DNA of 64,000 nt, taken from assembly GCF_025499425.1 (NCBI RefSeq), contig NZ_JAIMCB010000006.1, positions 62,001 to 126,000 on the forward strand, read 5' to 3'. Each line of letters begins with the position of its first letter. Within the stretch, counting starts at the first letter, position 1. The stretch comes from Acidiferrimicrobium sp. IK. GTDB lineage: Bacteria > Actinomycetota > Acidimicrobiia > Acidimicrobiales > Palsa-688. The notes under the pieces are model-generated. The model ran no database searches, was not told the origin of the DNA, and saw nothing but the letters and a program-made list of their open reading frames with translations. Below are positions 26,887 to 36,013 of this stretch, one piece after another. The translations under genes were made by a program, and so were the position numbers.

Positions 26887-29472
26887 ATGTCAGTCGCATC
26901 ATCTGGGACCGGCCCGTCGATCATCGACTACGGCGTCGGGTCCGGCGGCCTCAACACTCAGGCCATCATCTCCGCTGAGCTGCAGCCGTTCCAAGCTCCC
27001 GAAACCCGCCTGCAGACCCAGCAGCTGACGATCAACAGCAACGTCTCGGAGTACCAGCAGATCAACACCGACCTGCTGAACCTGCAGACCCAGGCCATGG
27101 CGCTGTCGTCCCAGAGCGGGTGGAACGCTCGCCTCGCCACCTCCTCCAACCCCTCGGTCGCCACCGCCACAGCAGCGGACGGCACTCCGGCCGGATCGGT
27201 GCAGTTCACCGTGTCGCAGCTGGCGACGGCCAGCTCGCTGATCTCCTCCGGGACGGTGTCGTCGACCTCGCAGATCGTGACCTCGGCGTCGTCGGTCCTC
27301 GTCGCCGCGGGCGTCGGCCAGATCGGCGTGACGTCGATGACCGCCAGCAGCGGCCTCACCCTCGGCGCCCACACCATCGAGGTGACCCAGGCGTCGCAGG
27401 CGGCGTCGAGTACCGGGACCGTCGCCCTGGCCTCCCAGACCAGCGGCATCGCCGTCACCGGCGGCACCGGCTCGATCAACGTGACAGTCGACGGGACCGC
27501 CTACTCCCTGGCTTTGGCCCCCTCGCCGACCGGCGGTTACTCGGGCAGCGGCCTGCTGTCCGCCGTGCAGTCGGCCATCGCCTCCGCCGGCGCCAGCTCG
27601 ACGCTGGCCGCGGGCTACGACTCCTCCGGCCACCTCATCCTCTCCACGGTCAACCAGGGATCCAGCCAGAGCCTCCAGATCACCGGCGGCACCGACCTGG
27701 CCGCCCTCGGCCTCTCGAGCGCCACCACTGCGTCCACTGGCGTCGACGGCGTCGTGCAGCTGGACGGGACCTCGACCACGCTGACCAACGTCGGCCCCGG
27801 CGGGTCCGTGACCCTCAACGGAGCGAGCGGCACGTCGGTGACCGCGACCCTGGTCGGCGCGTCCTCCCAGACCCAAGTCAACAGCTCGCTGCTGTCGACG
27901 GGGACGGTCACCGCCACCAACGTCTCCACCGGGAACGGGTCGCTGGCCGACGTGGTGGCCAACATCAACGCGGCCAACACCGGGGTCGCGGCGTCGTCGA
28001 TCCAGACCGGCGCCAACCAGTACGTGCTGTCGCTGACATCGGCCAAGACCGGGTCCAACTCGACGATATCGGTGACCCCGGGAGCGTTCTCGGGGTCCTC
28101 GCTCGGCTCGATGAACGTCGCGTCGGTCGGCCAGAACGCCGAGATCCAGATCGGCGGCACCGGCGGCTACGTCCTCCAGTCCCAGACCGACACGTTCAGC
28201 GGGCTGCTGCCCGGATTGTCGGTCAGCGTTGCGGGCACCAGTTCCACCCCGGTGACCGTGACCGTAGGGACCGACACCTCCACCATCTCGGGCAAGGTGA
28301 AGAGCCTGGTCGACGCGGCGAACACGGTGCTCTCCGACGTGCAGACCTACGCCGGGTACAACCAGACCACCAAGACCGGCGGCCCGCTCATGGGATCGGC
28401 GGTCCTGGCGAGCGTGACCCACGAGATCCAGTCGATCTTCGCGTCGGTGAACGGCGCCTCCAGCCTGGCCAACGCCCGCAGCGCCGGGATAACCCTGAGC
28501 GGCGGCCAGCTGGCCTTCGACCAGACCGCCTTCGCGTCGGCGTTCGCGGCCAACCCGACCGCGGTTACCTCGCTGTTCACCCAGGGCGGCACCCTCCAGC
28601 CCACCCAGGCGGCCTACACCGGACAGGTCACCGTGTCCTACGCGCCGGGGACGGTGCAGGCGGGCAGCTACGACGTCGTGGTCAACCAGTCCGCCACGCA
28701 GGCCACCGCCAGCGGCTCGGTGCTGACCGGCGGCGCGGTCACCACCGGCGAGCAGCTCACCATCTCCAGCGGGAGCAACTCCGTCAACTACTCGACGTCG
28801 GCAGGCCAGTCGCTGACCTCCATCGCGGCGGGCCTCAACCAGGCGTTCGCCACCGCCGGCCTGTCGGTCTCCGCCAAGGTCAGCTCAAGCGGCCAGCAGC
28901 TCCAGCTCATCTCCGACGGCTACGGCAGCAGCTCGGGTTTCACCGTCACCAGCTCCTCCACCAGCGGCGGCACCACCGGGCTGAGCGGCACCTTCAGCGG
29001 CACCGACGTCGCCGGGACGATCAACGGTGTCGCCGCGACCGGCTCCGGCCAGTTCCTCACCGCCCCGCCCGGTACGCCGGCGATCGGAGGGCTGTCGCTT
29101 CAAGTAACCACCAGCGGCATCACCTCAGCCACCGACCTCGGGCCGTTCAAGTACACCCCGGGCGTGGCGGAATCCCTGCTGGGCCTGACCGGCGCGATGT
29201 CAGACCCGGTAAAGGGGGCCATCACCCAGACCATTCAGGGCCTCCAGCAGGAGTCGACCGGCCTCAACTCCCAGATCTCGATGTACGCCCACATCGTCAG
29301 CGAGGAGCAGACCCTCCTCACCAACCAGTACGCCGCCTTGGACGCCACCCTCTCGAAGCTCAGCAACCAGAGCTCGACGCTGGCCATGGAGCTGGCCCAG
29401 GTGGCGGCCAACACCGGCGCCACGTCGTCCTCCTCGTCGTCGGGGTCCAGCTCGAGCGGATCGCTCGGCTGA
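26887..29472 (+). CDS. fliD: Flagellar filament cap protein FliD, unusually long
   Basis: This 861-residue HAP2-like cap protein has an N-terminal FliD_N domain (GSGGLNTQAIISAELQPFQAPETRLQTQQLTINSN split around residues 18-52). The Ser/Thr/Gly-rich middle is very long, and a C-terminal helical FliD_C region (about 785-845) ends in a poly-Ser tail. Typical FliD is 400-550 residues, so the middle has grown. It caps the filament and helps flagellin fold on arrival. It is followed 25 nt later by fliS. Confidence 0.93.
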   Translation: MSVASSGTGPSIIDYGVGSGGLNTQAIISAELQPFQAPETRLQTQQLTINSNVSEYQQINTDLLNLQTQAMALSSQSGWNARLATSSNPSVATATAADGTPAGSVQFTVSQLATASSLISSGTVSSTSQIVTSASSVLVAAGVGQIGVTSMTASSGLTLGAHTIEVTQASQAASSTGTVALASQTSGIAVTGGTGSINVTVDGTAYSLALAPSPTGGYSGSGLLSAVQSAIASAGASSTLAAGYDSSGHLILSTVNQGSSQSLQITGGTDLAALGLSSATTASTGVDGVVQLDGTSTTLTNVGPGGSVTLNGASGTSVTATLVGASSQTQVNSSLLSTGTVTATNVSTGNGSLADVVANINAANTGVAASSIQTGANQYVLSLTSAKTGSNSTISVTPGAFSGSSLGSMNVASVGQNAEIQIGGTGGYVLQSQTDTFSGLLPGLSVSVAGTSSTPVTVTVGTDTSTISGKVKSLVDAANTVLSDVQTYAGYNQTTKTGGPLMGSAVLASVTHEIQSIFASVNGASSLANARSAGITLSGGQLAFDQTAFASAFAANPTAVTSLFTQGGTLQPTQAAYTGQVTVSYAPGTVQAGSYDVVVNQSATQATASGSVLTGGAVTTGEQLTISSGSNSVNYSTSAGQSLTSIAAGLNQAFATAGLSVSAKVSSSGQQLQLISDGYGSSSGFTVTSSSTSGGTTGLSGTFSGTDVAGTINGVAATGSGQFLTAPPGTPAIGGLSLQVTTSGITSATDLGPFKYTPGVAESLLGLTGAMSDPVKGAITQTIQGLQQESTGLNSQISMYAHIVSEEQTLLTNQYAALDATLSKLSNQSSTLAMELAQVAANTGATSSSSSSGSSSSGSLG

Positions 29473-29497
29473 GCCCCCTTTGAACCAAGGATCAGCC

Positions 29498-29917
29498 ATG
29501 CCCTACCCGAAGCAGGCCGCGGCGGAGTTGCGCCTGCGGTACCTGTCGGAAGCCATAGACACCGCCGCTCCCGCCGTGCGCCTCACGATGCTCGTCGACC
29601 GGCTGGAGATGGACCTGCGCGCCGCCGACGCGGGCTTCGCCGAAGGCGACTTGAAGAAGGTCAGCGACGGCCTGGTCCACGCCCAAGAGATCGTGCTGAC
29701 CCTCCGCGACAGCCTCCGCATCGACCAGTGGGAGGGGGCGCCCAGGCTGCATGGCCTATACACCCACCTCTACAACGAACTGGTCGGGGCCAACCTCACC
29801 AAGGACCGGGAGCGGGCGGCCGCGGCCGCGGTGCTCCTCGGGCAGATCGCACAAGCTTGGCGCGACGCCGCGATCCTCAACCAGAAGATGCTGGAGCCTG
29901 TCGGTGGGGTGGGCTGA
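29498..29917 (+). CDS. fliS: Flagellin export chaperone FliS
   Basis: This 139-residue helical protein is of the FliS type (YLSEAIDTAAPAVRLTMLVDRLEMDLRAAD; HAQEIVLTLRDSL; GLYTHLYNELVGAN). It binds the flagellin C-terminus and prevents early polymerisation. I chose ATG 29498 with AAGGA upstream; the frame also has a TTG 18 nt earlier. The stop overlaps the next small gene. Confidence 0.92.
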   Translation: MPYPKQAAAELRLRYLSEAIDTAAPAVRLTMLVDRLEMDLRAADAGFAEGDLKKVSDGLVHAQEIVLTLRDSLRIDQWEGAPRLHGLYTHLYNELVGANLTKDRERAAAAAVLLGQIAQAWRDAAILNQKMLEPVGGVG

Positions 29918-30173
29918 CGCACTCGACGACATGGAGGCCCGGCTGGCGCAAGCCGAGCTGGTCCTGCGCGGCGGGGCTCCCCCGAGCGGGTTGCAGCTAC
30001 CGCCGGGGCTGGGCCCCATCCCCGCCGAGCTGGTGGAGCGGGCCCGGCGGGTCCACGCGGACACCGATCGGGTAGCGGCGGAGCTGCTCGAGGCTCGCGC
30101 CCGCCTGGCGTCGGCGCTGCGCCGCCGGCCCGCCCCCGAGCAGCACCCGGCGTACATCGACACGAGGGCCTGA
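29904..30173 (+). CDS. Small coiled-coil flagellar protein of unknown function
   Basis: This 89-residue protein is mostly helical and charged (DALDDMEARLAQAELVL; ELVERARRVHADTDRVAAELLEARARLASALRR). It starts at GTG 29904 within the fliS 3' end, 7 nt after CTGGAG, so it is translationally coupled to fliS. The place after fliD-fliS is where fliT-like chaperones often lie, but I cannot show homology. ATG 29931 is an alternative start. Confidence 0.65.
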   Translation: MGWADALDDMEARLAQAELVLRGGAPPSGLQLPPGLGPIPAELVERARRVHADTDRVAAELLEARARLASALRRRPAPEQHPAYIDTRA

Positions 30174-30261
30174 GCGACCAGCGGAGCAAATGCCGCGACT
30201 TCGCTGACCCGGCACCGCAAACCGCAGTCCGAGAAAGCAGCGGCGTATCGGCCGCTTCTGG

Positions 30262-30289
30262 CTCAGGTGCGGCACCAAACCGCCGATCC
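30262..30289 (+). promoter_or_regulatory. FliA-like promoter of the flgB operon
   Basis: CTCAG (30262-30266), 15 nt, GCCGATCC (30282-30289). Transcription would start near 30296, giving a leader of about 107 nt before the TTG of flgB. Confidence 0.7.
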
Positions 30290-30299
30290 TCAGTGATGT

Positions 30300-30316
30300 C
30301 CCGCCAGGATGGCGGG
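30300..30316 (+). promoter_or_regulatory. CsrA-type hairpin at the 5' end of the flgB leader
   Basis: CCCGCC-AGGAT-GGCGGG is a perfect 6-bp GC stem with AGGAT as the loop, only a few bases after the predicted transcription start. The Shine-Dalgarno region (TGGAGGT) about 75 nt downstream has a second GGA. Confidence 0.6.
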
Positions 30317-30402
30317 GCTCGACACAGGCCCAGGACGGGCACCGCTACACGCTTTCTCGGGTCACCGACCCGTGCATCGCCCGTCTTCTGGAGGTCACCT
30401 CG

Positions 30403-30747
30403 TTGAGCAACATCATCGGACTCTTGCAGTTCGCGGCCAACGGTCTGTCGCAACAGCAGCAGGCCATCGCCGGCAACCTGGCCAACTCCGAGACGCCGGG
30501 CTACACGGCTCAGGACGTCAACTTCGAGAGCAGCCTGCAGCAGGCCCTGACCTCACCCGGCGGCGGGACCGCAACGGTCACTACCAGCCCGGACCCGGCG
30601 CCCGCCGCGACCAACGGCAACAACGTCGACACCGGCCAGCAGCTGGTCGCCGCGCAGCAAAACACGCTGCAGTACCAGACCACCGTCGAGATGCTCAACG
30701 CGCAGTTCCGGCTGATCCAAGGCGCCACCGGCGGGAGCTGGTCATGA
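30403..30747 (+). CDS. flgB: Flagellar basal-body rod protein FlgB
   Basis: This 114-residue rod protein has the conserved ALxxRQ-like block replaced by GLSQQQQAIAGNLANSETPGYTAQDVNFESSLQ at about 11-43, and a C-terminal helix. The start is TTG 30403, preceded by GGAGGT at 8 nt. Its stop overlaps flgC as ATGA. It is the first gene of a long plus-strand flagellar operon. Confidence 0.93.
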   Translation: MSNIIGLLQFAANGLSQQQQAIAGNLANSETPGYTAQDVNFESSLQQALTSPGGGTATVTTSPDPAPAATNGNNVDTGQQLVAAQQNTLQYQTTVEMLNAQFRLIQGATGGSWS

Positions 30748-31148
30748 GCCTCTTCGGTGCCCTCACCATCTCCGGCGGCGGGATCGACGCCGCCCAGACG
30801 TGGATCAACACCACGGCATCCAACGTGGCCAACGCCAATGACGTGGCACCGACCAGCCAGGGGGTGTACGCCACCGAGGCCCCGGTGTTCACACCGGTGA
30901 ACGTCGGCGGCTCCGGGGCGATGGGCGTGCAGGTGTCCGGTGTCGTGCGCGGCTCGACCGCCGGCATCGTCACCCACGACCCGAGCAGCCCGCTGGCCGA
31001 CGCTCAGGGCAACGTCCGCACCGCCGATGTGAGCATGAGCACCCAGCTCGTCGGTCTCATCGCCGCTCAGAACGACTACCAGGCCAACGCCCGGGTACTG
31101 GCCCAGGCCAAGACGGCCTACCAGTCGGCCCTCACGCTGGGGCAGTGA
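30744..31148 (+). CDS. flgC: Flagellar basal-body rod protein FlgC
   Basis: This 134-residue proximal rod protein has WINTTASNVANAND in the N-terminal flg_bb_rod motif and a C-terminal VSMSTQLVGLIAAQNDYQANARVLAQAKTAYQSAL. The ATG overlaps flgB by 4 nt. Confidence 0.93.
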   Translation: MSLFGALTISGGGIDAAQTWINTTASNVANANDVAPTSQGVYATEAPVFTPVNVGGSGAMGVQVSGVVRGSTAGIVTHDPSSPLADAQGNVRTADVSMSTQLVGLIAAQNDYQANARVLAQAKTAYQSALTLGQ

Positions 31149-31441
31149 CGATGATCGCGCCCATCCCCCCCATCCAACCGCTGCCGGCGGCCCCCTCGGC
31201 CGGCCCGGCCAACGCCGCCAGCGGCGCCGGTTTCGGCAACAGCATCACCAGCGCCTTGGACCAAGTCCAGCAGACCCAGAACGCAGCGTCGCAGAGCCAG
31301 GCTCTCGCCGCCGCCGGTCAGGGCAGCGTGTCAGACGCCATGATCGCCTCCACGCAGGCGTCGCTGGCCACCCAGGTCACCGTCGCGCTGACCAACAAGG
31401 CCGTCACCGCGTTCACCGACGTCATGAACCTGCAGCTCTGA
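31145..31441 (+). CDS. fliE: Flagellar hook-basal body complex protein FliE
   Basis: This 98-residue MS ring-rod junction protein has FGNSITSALDQVQQTQNAASQSQALAAAGQ, then SVSDAMIASTQASLATQVTVALTNKAVTAFTDVMNLQL, the FliE pattern. GTG 31145 overlaps the flgC stop; ATG 31151 is an alternative. Confidence 0.93.
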   Translation: MTMIAPIPPIQPLPAAPSAGPANAASGAGFGNSITSALDQVQQTQNAASQSQALAAAGQGSVSDAMIASTQASLATQVTVALTNKAVTAFTDVMNLQL

Positions 31442-31442
31442 C

Positions 31443-33038
31443 ATGGCCCGCTCCGCACTTCCCGACCTGGGCCAACTCCGCCAAGGGTTCCAGCGCTTCT
31501 CTCGGGGCTTCACGCCCGGGCAGAAAGCAGTCACCGTCGTCGCGTTCATCGCCGTCATCGTCGGCGGGATGTACGTCATGTCGATGACCGGCAAGCCGAC
31601 CTACGTGCCGCTCTTCACCAACCTGCAGGGGAGCGACGCCGCGAGTATCACCTCCAAGCTGACCGCCGACAAGGTGGCGTACCGGCTCTCCAACGGCGGC
31701 ACGACGGTGCTGGTGCCGGCCGCCTCGGTGGACAAGGAGCGCCTGGCGCTGGCCCAATCCGGGCTGCCGGCAGGAGGCACCGTCGGCCTGTCGCTGCTCG
31801 ACAAGGAGGGGATCACCGCCTCCAACATGACCCAGCAGGCCGACTACCTCCAGGCCATCCAGGGTGAGCTGGAGAAGACCATCGACTCGATCCAAGGCGT
31901 CGCCTCGTCGCAGGTCAACGTGGCGCTCCCCGCCAACCAGGACTTCGCGCTGAACAACAACAACCCGACCGGCGCGTCGGTCATGGTCACCATGCAGCCC
32001 GGTCAGACGCTGAGCACGAGCAACGTCGAGGCCATCGTGCACCTGGTCGGCTCGAGCGTCCCGAACCTCGACGTGAAAAACGTTACCGTCGCGGACTCGA
32101 GCGGCGACCTGCTCGCCGGTCCGGGCATGGCCGCCAGCGGCGGCGCCGCCAACGGCCAGACGGCCTCCTACGACGGCAGCGTCCAAGCCAAAGTCGAGCA
32201 GTACCTGGCGGCGGTGCTCGGACCCAACAACGCCGATGTCCAGGTCAACGCCACCCTCAACTACAACGAGGTGCAGACCAACACCCAGAGCATCCTGCCG
32301 ACCGCCAAAGGGACCAACGCCAGTTTCTGCACCCAGACCAGCCAGAGCACCTCGACCTACACCGGGACCGGAGCCCCCGCCGGCGGCACGGTGGGGACGG
32401 TGACGACGACAGGCGGTACGGCGGGCAACGGTTCGTACAACCAGTCGCAAAACACCCAGACCTGCGAGACCAACCAGCAGACCCAGACCGTCCAGCAGGC
32501 GCCGGGCACGGTGACATCCCAGTCGGTAGCGGTGCTGGTCAACTCCGCGGCGCTCCCGAAGGGCGTCAGCATGTCCGCCCTCCAAGCCGGTGTGGCCGCC
32601 GCGGCGGGGATCACCCCGGCCCGGGGCGACACCCTGGCGTTCTCGTCGATGCCGTTCAACACCGCCGCCGCGCAGCAGGCGGCCAAGGCCGCCGCAGCGA
32701 CAGCCGCCGCCACCAAGAAGCAGGCCACCTCGTCGCTGATGCGGACCGCGGCGGTGATGCTGATCATCGGCCTGGTGCTGCTCATGGTGTGGCGCTCCGC
32801 CCGCAAGGCCAAGAAGCTGGCGCCGACGTCGATCCTCAGCCCGTCGGACCTGGCCGCGCTCCAGGCCCTGCAGATCGGCGATGACGCCACCACGCAGCTG
32901 CCCGCCCTGGGCGTCTCCGAGCTGGCGGCACCGCCGGCCCCCGCGGCGATCAGCGCCTTCGTCGACGGGCAGCCCGACGAGGTCGCCCAGCTGCTGCGAG
33001 GGTGGCTCGACGAGAACCGTGAGGTGCCGGCGCAGTGA
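31443..33038 (+). CDS. fliF: Flagellar MS-ring protein FliF
   Basis: This 531-residue protein has an N-terminal membrane helix (about 27-48, KAVTVVAFIAVIVGGMYVMSM), ring-building domains (YVPLFTNLQGSDAASITSKL; LALAQSGLPAGG) and a C-terminal membrane helix (about 430-450, AAVMLIIGLVLLMVW). A cytoplasmic tail (about 500-530, EVAQLLRGWLDENRE) should bind FliG. It is the platform for basal-body assembly. The stop overlaps fliG. Confidence 0.95.
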   Translation: MARSALPDLGQLRQGFQRFSRGFTPGQKAVTVVAFIAVIVGGMYVMSMTGKPTYVPLFTNLQGSDAASITSKLTADKVAYRLSNGGTTVLVPAASVDKERLALAQSGLPAGGTVGLSLLDKEGITASNMTQQADYLQAIQGELEKTIDSIQGVASSQVNVALPANQDFALNNNNPTGASVMVTMQPGQTLSTSNVEAIVHLVGSSVPNLDVKNVTVADSSGDLLAGPGMAASGGAANGQTASYDGSVQAKVEQYLAAVLGPNNADVQVNATLNYNEVQTNTQSILPTAKGTNASFCTQTSQSTSTYTGTGAPAGGTVGTVTTTGGTAGNGSYNQSQNTQTCETNQQTQTVQQAPGTVTSQSVAVLVNSAALPKGVSMSALQAGVAAAAGITPARGDTLAFSSMPFNTAAAQQAAKAAAATAAATKKQATSSLMRTAAVMLIIGLVLLMVWRSARKAKKLAPTSILSPSDLAALQALQIGDDATTQLPALGVSELAAPPAPAAISAFVDGQPDEVAQLLRGWLDENREVPAQ

Positions 33039-34051
33039 CCGCGGCGATCACCGGGGGCCCGACCGCCACCCTGACCGGAACCCAAAAGGCGGCGGTGGTG
33101 CTCAGCCAGGCCGACCCGACCCGGGCCCTGCGCATCTTGAAGGCGATGAGCGAGCAGGAGTCGGTGCGGGTGCTGTCTGCCATGGCCACCCTCCCTCCGC
33201 TGTCGCCCGAACAGGTCAGCCGGGTGGTCAACGAGTACCACGAGATGAGCCGGTCCCAAAGCGGCGTCGGGCTGGTCAAGCGGCTGCTCGTCGACCGTCT
33301 GGGCAGCGCCCGAGCCGGCGAGGTCCTGGCGCAGTTCGGGGCGCCGGCCAACCCCGGCCCGCTGCACTTCCTCCACCGCATCGACCCCCTCCAGATCCTG
33401 ACCTTCATCGGCGAGGAGCACCCTCAGACCATCGCCGTGGTCCTGGCCCACCTTCCCGCCGAGCAGGCCGCCGCGGTCTTGAAGGCGATGGACGACACCA
33501 GGCGGGCCGACGTCGCTCGCCGGATCGCCACGATGGGGCGGGTCCACCGGGAGGCCATCGACCACATCGCCCGGACCCTCGACCAGCAGCTGTCGGCCCT
33601 GGTCCGCTCCGGCGGTGCCGCCACCGCCGAGCTGGGCGGGGTGTCGTCGATGGTCGCCATCCTCAACCAGACCGACCGCTCGTCGGAGAAGCAGCTCCTC
33701 GCCGACCTGGAGGCCGCCGACCCGGAGCTGGCGGAGGAGATCCGCAACGAGCTGTTCGTGTTCGACGACATCACCACCCTCGACGACCGCACCCTCCAGC
33801 TGGTGCTGCGCAACGTCGTGCCGAAAGACCTGGCCGTGGCGTTGAAGAACGCCCCCGCCGAGCTGCTGGCCACCTTCACCCGGAACATGTCGGAGCGAGC
33901 CGCGCAGGACCTGCGCGACGAGATCGAGGTGATGCGCCCGACCCGCCTGTCGCAGGTCGAAGCCGCCCAGTCGGCGGTGGTGCGCATCGTCCGGGAGCTC
34001 GAAGCGAGCGGCGAGATCGTCATTGCGAGGGGCGACGATGACCTGGTCTGA
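33035..34051 (+). CDS. fliG: Flagellar motor switch protein FliG
   Basis: This 338-residue rotor protein has all three domains: the N-terminal FliF-binding part (GTQKAAVVLSQAD), the middle EHPQTIAVVLAHLPAEQAA with the EHPQ motif, and the C-terminal torque domain (LFVFDDITTLDDRTLQLVLRNV) with charged residues that face MotA. The start is GTG 33035. Confidence 0.96.
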   Translation: MTAAITGGPTATLTGTQKAAVVLSQADPTRALRILKAMSEQESVRVLSAMATLPPLSPEQVSRVVNEYHEMSRSQSGVGLVKRLLVDRLGSARAGEVLAQFGAPANPGPLHFLHRIDPLQILTFIGEEHPQTIAVVLAHLPAEQAAAVLKAMDDTRRADVARRIATMGRVHREAIDHIARTLDQQLSALVRSGGAATAELGGVSSMVAILNQTDRSSEKQLLADLEAADPELAEEIRNELFVFDDITTLDDRTLQLVLRNVVPKDLAVALKNAPAELLATFTRNMSERAAQDLRDEIEVMRPTRLSQVEAAQSAVVRIVRELEASGEIVIARGDDDLV

Positions 34052-34703
34052 GGTACCCACCGCTGGTAGCCGCAGGCCCCGGGTGCTGCGCGGACCCGAC
34101 AGCGCGTCGAGCGGTCCTGGCGTCGCCCTGTCCCCCTGGAAACCGCACGAGACCTTCGGCCCCGAGGAGCAAGTCGACCGCCTGGCTCAAGCCCATCAGG
34201 CGGGCTGGGACGCTGGCTACCAGGCGGCCCGAGCCGAGGCGGACGCCGCGGCGAACGCCCGCGAGGCCGCCGAGCGCCGAGCGCTGCGCGACGCCCTCAC
34301 CGACGCGGCCCGCTCCGTAGCCGCGGCCCGCAACGCGGCGGTCGAGACCATCGCAGCGGAGGTCGCAGGCCTGGCGGTCGAGCTGGCCCAGGCCCTCGTC
34401 GGGAGGGAGCTGTACCTGAGCGAAGCGGCCGACAAGGAGGCCCTGGCCCGCGCCCTGCGGCTGGCGCCGAGCGGTGAGGACCTGGTCATCCGCCTCCATC
34501 CGGGCCACGGCCTGGACCAGTCCACGGTCGCCGAGATGGCGCCGGGCGTGAGCGCCCGGATCGTCGACGACCCCACCGTCGAAGCGGGCGGCTGCGTCCT
34601 CGAAGCCGGCGCCTGCCGGATCGACAGCCAGATCGGCGCCGCCGTCGAGCGGGCCCGCGCCCTGTTGGCCGCCGGCGGCAACGCCACGGGCGTCGCGGCA
34701 TGA
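34038..34703 (+). CDS. fliH: Flagellar export ATPase regulator FliH
   Basis: This 221-residue protein has a central Ala/Arg/Glu-rich coiled coil (about 50-115) with GWDAGYQAARAEADAAANAREAAERRALRDAL kept in register. A C-terminal globular part follows (DLVIRLHPGHGLD; GGCVLEAGACRIDSQI). It is like FliH/HrpE and regulates FliI. The ATG is inside the fliG 3' end with GAGGGG upstream, so the genes are coupled. Confidence 0.88.
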   Translation: MTWSEVPTAGSRRPRVLRGPDSASSGPGVALSPWKPHETFGPEEQVDRLAQAHQAGWDAGYQAARAEADAAANAREAAERRALRDALTDAARSVAAARNAAVETIAAEVAGLAVELAQALVGRELYLSEAADKEALARALRLAPSGEDLVIRLHPGHGLDQSTVAEMAPGVSARIVDDPTVEAGGCVLEAGACRIDSQIGAAVERARALLAAGGNATGVAA

Positions 34704-36013
34704 CCGTCGTGGCGAACGCGCTTCGCTCCCAGCTCCTCGCCGCGGTGGCGCCGCAGCGCACCGGCAGGGTCACCCACCTCGTCGGCATGCGCATCGAGGT
34801 CGAGGGCGTCGACGCGGCGGTAGGCGACGCGGTGCGGATCTGGTCCGGCGCCGACCCCCTCGACGCCGAGGTGGTCGCCATCGACGGCAAGCGCCTGGCG
34901 TGCATGCCCTTCGGCAGCCTCACCGGCCTGCGCTACGGCGACCCGGTCGAGTCCTACGGAGGCCCGCTGCCCCTCCACGTCGGGCCGGGCCTCCTCGGCC
35001 GGGTCCTCGACGGCCTCGGCCGCCCGATCGACGCAGGAACGATCCCCGAGCTGACCGAGGAGGTCGCCGTCGACGGCGCCCCGCCCCATCCCCTCACCAG
35101 GGACCCGGTCGACCAGCAGCTGTCGCTCGGCGTGCGGGCCCTCGACACGCTGGTCCCGTGCGGTCGGGGTCAGCGCCTCGGCATCTTCGCCGGGTCCGGG
35201 GTCGGCAAATCCAGCCTCCTGTCGATGATCGCCCGCGGCACCGACGCCACCGTGTCGGTGCTGGCCCTGGTCGGGGAGCGAGGCCGGGAGGTCAACGAGT
35301 TCCTCCACCGCGACCTCGGGCCGGAGGGTCTGGCCCGATCGGTGGTGGTGGTCGCCACCTCCGACGAACCGGCGCTGGTCCGCATCCGGGCCGCGTTCAC
35401 CGCGACGCGCATCGCCGAGTGGTTCCGGGACCAGGGCCAAGACGTCGTGTTGATGATGGACTCCCTCACCCGCTTCGCCATGGCGCAACGGGAGGTCGGC
35501 TTGGCCGCCGGCGAGCCGCCCGCCACCAGGGGTTACACCCCGTCGGTCTTCACGTTGCTGCCGCGCCTGCTAGAGCGGGCCGGAACCACCGACAACGGCA
35601 GCATCACCGGCCTCTACACCGTCCTCGTCGACGGCGACGACATGAACGAGCCGGTCGCCGACGCGACCCGCTCGATCCTCGACGGTCACATCGTGCTGTC
35701 CCGGCGGCTGGCCACCAGCGGCCACTTCCCGAGCATCGACGTCCTCGAGTCGGTGTCGCGAGTCGAGCCGGCGATCACCACCCCCGGTCGCCGGGGCGCG
35801 GCCCGCGAACTGCGGCGGCTTATGGCCGCCTACCGCGACGCCAAGGACCTCATCGAGATCGGCGCCTACCTCCCCGGCTCCAACCCCCTGGTCGACCGGG
35901 CCGTCGCCATGCAGCCCGCCATCGAGGGCTTCCTCTGCCAGGACGTCGCGACCACGGTCGGCGCCGAGCAGTCGTGGCAGGAGCTGGGCTCGCTGGTCGG
36001 AGGCGGCGCGTGA
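34700..36013 (+). CDS. fliI: Flagellum-specific ATPase FliI
   Basis: This 437-residue F1-like ATPase of the export apparatus has Walker A GSGVGKSSL (about residue 168), Walker B VVLMMDSLTRFAMAQREV, and TRGYTPSVFTLLPRLLERAG. It forms a hexamer at the export gate and drives substrate unloading. The ATG overlaps the fliH stop. Confidence 0.96.
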   Translation: MTVVANALRSQLLAAVAPQRTGRVTHLVGMRIEVEGVDAAVGDAVRIWSGADPLDAEVVAIDGKRLACMPFGSLTGLRYGDPVESYGGPLPLHVGPGLLGRVLDGLGRPIDAGTIPELTEEVAVDGAPPHPLTRDPVDQQLSLGVRALDTLVPCGRGQRLGIFAGSGVGKSSLLSMIARGTDATVSVLALVGERGREVNEFLHRDLGPEGLARSVVVVATSDEPALVRIRAAFTATRIAEWFRDQGQDVVLMMDSLTRFAMAQREVGLAAGEPPATRGYTPSVFTLLPRLLERAGTTDNGSITGLYTVLVDGDDMNEPVADATRSILDGHIVLSRRLATSGHFPSIDVLESVSRVEPAITTPGRRGAARELRRLMAAYRDAKDLIEIGAYLPGSNPLVDRAVAMQPAIEGFLCQDVATTVGAEQSWQELGSLVGGGA

